Assembly: GCA_900155495.1 (NCBI GenBank)
Contig: FTLJ01000562.1
Span: 1-10,989, forward strand
Direction: 5' to 3'
Origin: Porogramme epimiltina
Lineage: Eukaryota > Basidiomycota > Agaricomycetes > Polyporales > Polyporaceae
DNA length: 10,989 bases
This document shows positions 1 through 7,263 of this stretch, one piece after another (within the stretch, counting starts at the first letter, position 1; each line of letters opens with the position of its first letter). Below the pieces are notes generated by a model. The model did no database searches, was not told where the DNA came from, and worked only from the letters and a program-made list of their open reading frames with translations. Both the position numbers and the translations under genes were made by a program.

Positions 1-1271
1 CATAGGACGCGCGTGAGGAGTCGCTACGCCCATTGACATGTTTCTGAGACCCCGATGAGTAGCTCATGTGTCTATGATACAATTACAGTCAGCATACACC
101 ATAAAGTCGACAAGGTGAACGACGCACCGGGAGTGCCTGCTCCAACTCCAATCCCTCCCAGCCATTCGCTTCTCCCACCCATTCTGCACCAGCGGCGCTG
201 CTCTCCAGCCCGACGCACACGCGCACGTCAGCGCCACCGAAGTCGCCTCGAAGTGCACCCCCGGCGTGCCGTCGCCAGCGTGCCCCAACGCCCAATCGTC
301 CTTCACCAGGTCCACCTCCTCCGCCCCATCCACGACAGGCGTTCACAGCCGCCCTTTCCACGCCCATTCGTGCGCGGCCGCGCGCCGGCTCCACGTCTCC
401 TCCATGCTTCCGGTACTTCCGCAGGTGCTACGTCCCGCTGCTCCACATTTCACGCGATGACGCGGTTGAGGAACCCCGTGCGCGGGGAATGGGCAAGGAA
501 GAGCCGGCGGGGAGACGGGGGAGACCGTGTGCGCAGACGGTCGCGACGGACGTATGGAGGGGGAGTTGCTTGGCGGTGGTGCGCGCAGCAAACAAGGCGG
601 AAGGGATGACAAGAGATGTCACTCACGACATGGACGACTTGTTGAGTAGCAAAACGCTCACCAGTGGCAGAATAAGCCGACCAAACGGCCCTACAGTCGC
701 CTGCGCCGTGCTTGTTCGCCGATGCCTGGGAGAGACTGAACAGGTAGACGCGTTCGTCCGCTTCTCAAAAGTCACTTGAACAGTGCCCCGTTCGAATATA
801 GCACAGGTGACCTTGAACATTGTACAGATACCGTTTTCAGGCCTCCGGGGTTTGAAAATACGAATAGAGCGCGTTGTTGAACGCGCGCAGGAAGAGACGA
901 TGGTATGTCGGCGGGAAAGTTGATGGCTGGGGGTTGCAGGGGAGGCGCGCCGGGACCCGAGAGCGTGAAGGGGGGCGAAGGTTCGCGCATTCGTCGCGGT
1001 TGAGTGAGAGTAGAGTAGAGCGGGCTGGCGTGTCACGGGTGCGACAGAGTCATTTGCTCGTATGCGTGTTGGGGGACTCGACGCATGCGCATTGATGGTC
1101 TAAAAGAAAAGGCACACTGAGGACAGGAAGATGAGCGACGCAGGAGCACACGCACCAAAGATGATCGTGCCCCAACAATACTACTCGCTAGACGACTATC
1201 CGTTCCATCTTCCATGCCTGCTCCCTACCACACCGCCCCTTCTTGATCTTCTTGATCGCGATGCGTGTACG
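1..1271. other. Unassigned 5' stretch, no gene supported
   Basis: I find no gene here that I can defend. The sequence is GC-rich and several reading frames of 60-140 codons are open on both strands, but none shows a recognisable motif or a convincing set of exon borders. The minus-strand frame over about 64-333 is more protein-like than the others, and a GTGAGT donor-like site reads on the minus strand at about 624-629. These leave open a multi-exon minus-strand gene or gene relic. Nothing in the stretch can be named. Confidence 0.3.
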
Positions 1272-1807
1272 CTAGGGCTCGAGGAGATCCATGCTGAGCG
1301 GAAGCCAATGCAGCGAGGGTTCGAAGGGGGCGCCGCTGCCGGGTAAGACTTGTGTGGCTGCTAATGAGTTGACTGAGGGTAAAGACCACCACTGGCTTGA
1401 AGAGAGTGAGCCCGAGAGCCTACAACCGGTGGTTAGGAACGAGGAACGTGTGATTACGAGAGAGCTCACCTAAGGATCCGGTGGCATGACGGACAACTTT
1501 CGTCCACCCACCTCGATAGTTGATATGTGGGTAGGGCAGGGCGGCGGGCGATAGCTGCACAACGAAGAGGGCACGTGGGAGCAGAGGGCTGAAGGGCAGG
1601 AATGGAGAGGGTCGGAAGTGCCGTTGCTGGTGTGCTGTGTAGGGTGCAGCGACGAGAGATCGCAGCTGGCGGCGTGTTTTGGTATGTACTTGGACGGCGA
1701 CAGTGGCAAAGGCGGGGGCGGCAACGCGTGGGCGGCAACGGCAACGCCGGCGCAATCGACTCCCGAGTCCCGGGCCGTCGTGCGCATCGCCCACGCGTCG
1801 AGTTCAA
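1272..1807 (-). CDS. Candidate two-exon minus-strand gene, unknown product
   Basis: This is a weak gene model, read leftwards. Its first exon would run 1807 to 1470 and its second 1419 to 1272, ending at a TAG (1274-1272). The intron between them (1469-1420, 50 nt) is the best evidence: it has a GTGAGC donor, a CTAAC branch site about 12 nt before the acceptor, and a TTGTAG acceptor. Splicing joins the two frames in phase and gives about 161 residues rich in Pro, Arg and Ser. I see no domain, signal peptide or membrane segment. The start codon is only the first ATG in the frame; exons further upstream are possible, since the flank at 1900-2210 is conserved between the two HET copies. Composition this biased can leave long frames open by chance, so the model could be wrong. 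Confidence 0.22.
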
Positions 1808-1899
1808 CTCTCAGATCCCACTTCCCTTCCGCACCGACGCGCCTTTGGCTCAAGACCCTCGCCAGGCTCCGTCGGATCCTTGATTCCACCATCATCCAG

Positions 1900-2210
1900 C
1901 TCCTCTTGGGTGGTTCTCTTTGCACCCCCCCGTCCCGATCACCACCGGCTCCCTATCCTCACCCCAGTTAAGAACCTCCGATTGAATCGTTCTCTACGTA
2001 GTGTGCAATGTATGCTACTGCATCCTCCGCCTCCAGTAATAAAGCTGTCTTTCGAAACCACCACGATGACTGCCCGCGGTCTGCCATCAAAGCTAACCTG
2101 ACTTCTCCGAGCGTTTCAGGGTATGGGAATGGCGTGGGGAGACCAGCGTGTTGTGTCCATCAGTACCCTTTTTCTTGCGTTCTCATGAAACTATGCTGAA
2201 TCATCCCAGG
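1900..2210 (+). repeat. Duplicated 5' flank, copy 1 (upstream of HET gene 1)
   Basis: This block aligns, with substitutions and small indels, to 6482-6811 in front of HET gene 2. The clearest shared stretches are CAGTAATAAAG (2034-2044 and 6620-6630), CTTGCGTTCTCAT/CTCGCGTTCTCAT near 2174 and 6774, and ACTTCTCC at 2101 and 6705. It shows that the duplication carried at least 700 bases of sequence upstream of the start codon, not just the reading frame. The function of the block is unknown: it could be distal promoter sequence, or part of an old minus-strand gene. Confidence 0.7.
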
Positions 2211-2364
2211 AAATATACCTCCACATCCTGCCCCAATGCCACTCGTCGCGTTCAGGATTAGGCCGACAAGTGTGAAAGAGCGATCAGATGTGGCCCCTTG
2301 GGTACTAGCCCACACAGCCTTTCCACACTGTTTCCGCGCGAGGGCTGTGTCCCCGCCGACCTTG

Positions 2365-2372
2365 TATAAGTA
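2365..2372 (+). promoter_or_regulatory. TATA box of HET gene 1
   Basis: TATAAGTA lies 237 bases before the start codon and is identical to the element 219 bases before the start codon of HET gene 2 (7045-7052). The surrounding bases are also conserved: GGGCTGTG lies about 20-25 bases upstream in both genes and a pyrimidine-rich leader follows. Shared position and flanks make this a likely core promoter, which would put transcription starts near 2395-2430. Confidence 0.7.
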
Positions 2373-2530
2373 TTCGAGCGACGACACTTCGCCTATCTCT
2401 CGTCCCAGGGGGACCCTGGCTTCTCTTCAGACTAATTTTGCCTTCACGGCTATTTCCTCAGCCTCTACGCCCACATCTTTCCGTTCGAGTGACCCCAACA
2501 GGATACGCAACGACTTCTTATACCACTCGA

Positions 2531-2591
2531 GTGAGTTAACTATCAACATAGCATTTCTGTCAACACACTCGCTTATTACTCCTACCTCTAG
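2531..2591 (+). other. 5' leader intron of HET gene 1 (61 nt)
   Basis: A GTGAGT donor (2531-2536) and a pyrimidine-rich CTCTAG acceptor (2586-2591) bracket 61 bases that end exactly 10 bases before the start codon. HET gene 2 has a matching intron with the same donor hexamer and the same 10-base spacing to its start. The branch site is less clear here than in gene 2. The shared arrangement is the main support. Confidence 0.65.
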
Positions 2592-2601
2592 AGCCCGCAC
2601 G

Positions 2602-5030
2602 ATGTGGGTACTCAGCACCGACCGTGCTGAGCTTCACTACTTTTCCGATTGCGCTGCCGTCACTGGAGGATACGCGATTTTGTCCCACACTTGGACCCAG
2701 AACCCCGCAGGTGAACAGACCTTTCAGGACGTCCAGGATATCATCAAGGAGTGCAAGATCACTGGAGGAAACCCTCGAGACTGTGTCGGCGAAAAGATAC
2801 GCCGATGTTGCGAGATCGCGGAGGAAGACGGCTATGCATGGGTCTGGATCGACTCTTGCTGCATAGACAAGACGAGCAGCACGGAGTTGTCAGAGGCGAT
2901 TAATTCAATGTTCAACTGGTACTCCCTCGCCGAAGTTTGCTACGTTTATCTCGAGGACGTCCCCCACGACGAGGATCCACGCGCCAAAGGGTCAAAGTTC
3001 TGGACAGCGCGATGGCATTCACGGGGATGGACGCTGCAAGAGCTTCTCGCCCCCGCGTTTGCTATCTTCTTCTCAAAGGAGTGGAAGAATATCGGGACAA
3101 GGTACGACCTCCGCCATCCTCTTTCAGAATGCACAGGGATCAATGAGGAGTACCTCACCCGCAAGTGGGACTTCAGAATCCGCCCCTCGATCGCGGCACG
3201 CATGTCCTGGGCAGCGAAGCGTAAGACAACACGAGTAGAGGACGAGGCGTACTGCCTGCTGGGACTATTTGACATCAACATGCCGACGCTTTACGGAGAG
3301 GGACGGCATGCTTTTCGCAGACTGCAAGCCGAGCTGGCAAGGCACACTACGGACGCGACACTGTTTGTTTGGGGAACTTGTCACTATCCTAATGACGACA
3401 AGCTGGAACAGGGACCTTTATCCGACCTCCGAAGGTTCCACAACCCGGATGATCCATATATATTTCTATTTGCTCCCTCACCCAGTTTGTTTCTTGGGGG
3501 CTCGAACACATACTATCTCCCAGTGTGCACACCGTCCCCAACAGCTATACAGTCCCCGCCAAACTTCCAGTTGGATAACAAGGTATGTGTGATACCCCCT
3601 ACACGTACACCGTTTCGGTCTCATTCAAACCACCGTGCCATAACGTCAAGGACAATCGACCCGATCTAGACCACGACGAGGTCTATTCGTTTGAGGTCAC
3701 ATCGCATAGCATGAAGTGCCGCTTCCCAGTCGCCAATGTCGACGGCATTACCATCGCTGTCCTCCCATGCCAGCAAAATGGCGGACGCCTAGGACTCCTG
3801 CTCCATCCAGCGCCGGGCGACGAGGCCCACACCCTATCCCGCCAACTCTACTACGTCTCGTGGTCGTTTCGTATGCCAAGCGGGTCCGGGTACGGGGCCA
3901 AAAGGTTGGCCGACCTCGGCCGCGACGCCCACAACCTGCACTTCCGCGGAAAGCCCGTCTCACCCACCTGGCGCGATATCTACATCGCCGCGCATCCGCC
4001 CACCACTGGAAGAAGGGATGGGGCCCATCTTCTCCAGGGTTTCGTCCCCGACGTCGCGCCCACCGCCTTCCGGGTCCCTCGGACGTTAATACAGGCATTG
4101 GATGCGCTCGAGTTCTTCCCCACCACTGGGACAGCATCCGACTGGGACCCCGCGTCGAGGGATACCATATCGTTCTGGTGGGACAGCCCGGGATTGTTGG
4201 AAGCTTTCCGCATTCTTCTCGGCACGTGCGCAAAAGCGTCGACCGGGGCGCGTCCGTGCCACTGGGCATGGGCGGACCAGCACCGGCCGGAGACGCGGAG
4301 CAGCCCTTGGCGGGAATACGTGCACGACTGCGCGACGGACCACATCGAGGACTGGCCTGATCACACACGCGAGTTTGGGGATGCGCAGCGCACGATTCGT
4401 CTCGTGTTCGCGCCCTGCGCCCACGCGCCGCAGCGGACGCTTGTCCTCGGCCTCGGGCTCGGCGGGAGCAAGTATGAAGAGATCCAACGGAACGCTAACA
4501 TCTATCTCCGACCACGCGTGAAACTTCCAGGGTTCATTGGTGCTCCCGAGCCGTCCGCTTTAGGTGGGCTGGCTCTCTTCAGGCCTGCGCGTCCTTCATA
4601 GCTAACCATGCATGCATTATTGTTCTTAGTAGCCACTGCCACTCCCGCCGCCTGCCCGGCCAGCACAAGCGATGACCTCCGCGCAGAGGTTCGCATTCTT
4701 ACAGCACAGAACGCCGGCCGCGATCGTAGAATACAGGGCCTTGAGGAGCAGATTCGCCGCTTGTCAGATTTGCTCGAGAGTACTCGCAGGGAGCTCAAAC
4801 TGTCCAGCGCGCTCCTCCCTCAACTTCGCCACGGCTCGTCTCCCACTCCGAGAATCTCTTCAGGATCCGGACGGCGCCAATCCGCCACCCCTCCCTCTCC
4901 TCAATGCTCCCAAGCTGTCGCCGCTTCCTCTTCATCGTCGCAGACCATTCAACAAGCTCCCGCCAAGCGGGCGATGACACCCTCGCCTCATGAGAACGAG
5001 CCACCGCCGCGTCGAAGACGGCAATCGTGA
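2602..5030 (+). CDS. HET-domain protein 1 (heterokaryon-incompatibility type), join 2602..3582, 3651..4563, 4630..5030
   Basis: Proposed 764-residue protein. Residues 1-151 hold a clear HET domain (PF06985): GYAILSHTW at 23-31, WIDSCCIDK at 82-90 and SRGWTLQELLAP at 140-151. The usual HET-E-type follow-on comes next, with EDEAYCLLG near 213-221 and LYGEG at 230-234. Known members trigger programmed cell death when unlike fungal individuals fuse; the same role here is inferred. Residues about 341-612 form a conserved domain I cannot name, shared with gene 2. Exon 3 adds a coiled coil (about 646-689), a Ser/Pro/Gln-rich stretch and a basic end (RRRR). The start at 2602 is chosen because HET proteins normally begin a few residues before this motif set and because the paralog begins at the same codon; the frame happens to stay open upstream to 2236. 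There are no signal peptide or membrane segments, so a cytoplasmic or nuclear site is likely. Exons 1 and 2 are firm. Exon 3 depends on removing an intron that contains a stop; without it the protein ends at 4601 with 643 residues. Confidence 0.85.
3583..3650 (+). other. Coding intron 1 of HET gene 1 (68 nt, phase 0)
   Basis: The donor is AAG|GTATGT and the acceptor TCAAG at 3646-3650, with an ATAAC branch-like site at 3640-3644. Removing it shifts the frame exactly into the one encoding the second domain, and the join falls at the same residue as intron 1 of gene 2, which has the same AAG|GTATGT donor. The next AG, at 3668-3669, gives the wrong frame. The intron sits at the border between the HET region and the C-terminal domain. 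Confidence 0.85.
4564..4629 (+). other. Coding intron 2 of HET gene 1 (66 nt), with tandem acceptor
   Basis: The donor GTGGGC (4564), a perfect CTAAC branch site (4602-4606) and a CTTAG acceptor (4625-4629) define a 66-nt intron. It removes the in-frame TAG at 4599-4601 and joins two frames that are already in phase. The acceptor is doubled (TTAGTAG), so the exon could also begin at 4633, adding or dropping one codon. A donor at 4540 (GTGCTC) would also keep the frame. HET gene 2 has no equivalent intron because its frame stays open there. Transcripts would be needed to fix the donor. Confidence 0.6.
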
Positions 5031-6481
5031 TAGCACGTCTCACCGCCTGGGGATCACCTGGGGACGAGACTCTTCAGACATCGCGACCAAAGTGTGGATG
5101 AGTATCTCACACGTGTTTCGCGATTTGGTGACACTTGAATATTACTTCATGGTGTATTTATCCTCCCTGAGACAGCCCCCGAGAACGGAAGAATCTGCAC
5201 TGGATGTTAATTACACCTCAGAGGGGCAGGGAGTAGGGGGACACTCACAGATCACAGATATAGCCATCCTCGCAGTCGTGAAGCGATTTAGGTCGTCTTC
5301 GATCGCAACTTGAACTTCCCTACGACAACGGTAGACGTCGAGGGTTGTGGCCGTACGCATCCCCCGGAATGTCTGACCGCCCCGCGCGACCCGGGCTCGT
5401 GTGTTCATAGTGTGCTTGCGGGGCCCTCTTGACGAGTATCTATCCACCGGAACCGCGCATCGATGTTGGAGAGCGCCAACGGAGGACGCCAAGGCCCAAG
5501 GGCAACGTATCCGCCTGGGCGCATCGTGTCGACATGCGTCTGAGCATGCGAGAGTAGTCTGAGTCATGCAATCCAAATGGTCAATGGTTAGGGCTAAGAC
5601 GGGGAACGATGCGCGTTGAAGTTGATGGGGAAACGATTACAAGAAACAGTCACGTACCGAAGCCAGGCGGAATTTCTGCGGAGTACAACAATAGGTGCAG
5701 CAAGAAGATCGGGCCGCGTGCGCGTCAAAGGACTTCAGGGTGCGCACGCAAGATGGGCGAAGGCTACACTAAGGAGGGTGCTGAGAACAAGAAGAGGTGA
5801 TAGGTACGATGGAGAAAGACGTACCGATGATCGCCACCCTCCCCCACTCGCCGCGCATGACCCTGTTTTCCTTCCACAGGTGCCTTTCCCTCATTCAATG
5901 CCGTTCGGCGTTGATATGTGTCCAGGTAGCTGACGCCGAGATAGAGGAGGGAATGGTGATAGACAACAGGACGGGGGTGAGCGTGGAGTTGGAGGAAAAC
6001 GGGGTGGCCGAACACGAAGGACGGGGGTGTGCGCAGTGGGCTATATCTGGGAAATGGGAGATATTCCTTCAGTCCAACAGCTGGGGATGAGGAGCGTGGG
6101 GCGGATAACAGACACTCACCACTCCGGGACTGGAGTGTGTAGAACAACGGGCAGGGATATCTAGAGGCGGCGCTGCTGCGAGTAGTGCGCCGCGCAGGGA
6201 ACGTCGACATAGAATCCCGGCCAATAGGCTGGCTAGGCATACTTCCGAGAGCCAGGCCAGCGACGGCGACGAGGAGCAAGACGTCGAGGGATAAAAATGG
6301 GCACGGGCGTCAAGACCGCGATCTGGGCGCGCGTGTCATCCACGCGGCGTCGTTCTCCTCCCTTCCTCACCGCCGCCAACGTCAGCCCTTGGCCCAACAC
6401 GCTCTCCAGCGATATGCGCCCGTCTACCTCGAGACGCCAGCCAAGGAGGGCCATGCCTACCCCGATCACAACACCCTCGTC
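5031..6481. other. Intergenic stretch between the two HET genes
   Basis: No gene is firmly supported. The first part should hold the 3' untranslated region and poly(A) site of HET gene 1, though I see no canonical AATAAA close behind the stop. On the minus strand two segments look exon-like: 5147-5576 (listed separately) and about 5760-6110, where an open frame is preceded on that strand by a GTGAGT donor (reading from 6118) and a TTTCCCAG acceptor. A hydrophobic run of about 18 residues (Leu, Val and Ala-rich) reads on the minus strand near 6230-6295. It could be a signal or membrane segment, or chance. Confidence 0.35.
5147..5576 (-). CDS. Candidate 3' exons of a minus-strand gene, unknown product
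   Basis: Read leftwards, an open frame from at least 5576 to 5249 is followed by a 49-nt intron (5248-5200) with a GTGAGT donor, an ATTAAC branch-like site and an ATCCAG acceptor. A short last exon (5199-5147) ends in TGA. The joined frame adds 17 residues, with a Leu/Ile/Pro-rich start. The stretch just before the intron looks the most protein-like of the upstream exon; the part above about 5400 is Cys/Arg-rich and may not be coding. If real, this gene points tail-to-tail at HET gene 1, with only 116 bases between the stop codons. I recognise no family. Confidence 0.2.
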
Positions 6482-6811
6482 GCTCCTCTCCCGGGGCTCT
6501 CTTCGCCTCCGCCTGTCTCGATCGTCACCGGACCCCTGTCCCGACCGTCGTCCGGAGCCAGTCCCCCGGTTGGATGGGTTTCTATTCAGCGTGTTATATG
6601 CTCCCGCGTTGTCCGCCCCAGTAATAAAGTTGACTTTGGATGTCGCCGCGACCACTGCTTGCGGCATGCCAGTAAGACTCCCCTGGTGCAAGCATGGCTG
6701 ATCAGACTTCTCCAATCACGTCAGAGTCTGAAAGACGCGGAGAGATCGGCGTGGTGTATCCGCAAGTGCCTTCTCTCGCGTTCTCATACAATAATGCTAG
6801 ATCAGAACAGG
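6482..6811 (+). repeat. Duplicated 5' flank, copy 2 (upstream of HET gene 2)
   Basis: This is the counterpart of 1900-2210, in the same orientation relative to its HET gene. It carries a CCAAT (6712-6716) followed one base later by ACGTCA (6718-6723), a CRE-like half site; copy 1 has diverged at this spot. On the minus strand a 160-codon frame spans the block (to 6233) but is interrupted in copy 1, so I do not call it a gene. Confidence 0.7.
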
Positions 6812-7044
6812 AGAAGTGCCTCTGAATTGTGACGTGGACATCCTGTCACGACGACCCTCGTCGCGTCCGCGCTCAGGCTAACGCATGTAGAAAAGCGATG
6901 GGCTCGCATCCTAGGGGCACGAAGAACCGCGCTGTCCTATAAAGTTTCAATACGATTAGAGCTGCGTACTGGCTCGCATAGCTTTTCCACGCCTCGTTCC
7001 ACACACAGAGCTTCCAAGGGTGGGCTGTGCGCTCGATCCGCTGG

Positions 7045-7052
7045 TATAAGTA
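7045..7052 (+). promoter_or_regulatory. TATA box of HET gene 2
   Basis: TATAAGTA, identical to the element of HET gene 1 and similarly placed (219 bases before the start codon), with a conserved GGGCTGTG about 23 bases before it. The leader that follows is rich in pyrimidines and is spliced (intron 7200-7253). Confidence 0.7.
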
Positions 7053-7199
7053 GTTGGGAGAGGACGCTTTGCTCATTTCTCATCCAACGGAGCCTCCTTT
7101 CAAACTGAAGACATTTCGACATCTGACATCTTGTCTACACTAACCCCTTCCCACTCTAGTGGCCTCAACACGATACACATCATTTTTTGCACCATTCTA

Positions 7200-7253
7200 G
7201 TGAGTCAACATAGCCTTTCCGTCGACACGCTGGCTAATCACTCCCACTTGCAG
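7200..7253 (+). other. 5' leader intron of HET gene 2 (54 nt)
   Basis: GTGAGT donor (7200-7205), CTAAT branch site (7234-7238) and CTTGCAG acceptor (7247-7253): a complete fungal intron of typical size. It ends exactly 10 bases before the start codon, as in HET gene 1. Confidence 0.75.
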
Positions 7254-7263
7254 AGCAGGAACA

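Noticed and set aside
2405..2419. Perfect 6-base inverted repeat CCAGGG/CCCTGG with a 3-base loop in the leader of HET gene 1
   Set aside because: It is short, not conserved in the second copy, and expected by chance in GC-rich DNA.
2236..2601. In-frame N-terminal extension of HET protein 1 starting at 2236
   Set aside because: The extension covers the TATA box and the probable leader intron, has no counterpart in the paralog, and HET proteins usually begin near the MWVLS start used here.
3748..4368. 206-codon open frame on the minus strand
   Set aside because: It lies antisense to a conserved HET-gene exon and reflects GC-rich codon use; it shows no motif of its own.
4608..5030. Separate 140-residue gene starting at ATG 4608
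   Set aside because: The ATG lies between a perfect branch site and the acceptor of a likely intron, and the rest fits a third exon of HET gene 1. A separate gene is possible but less likely.
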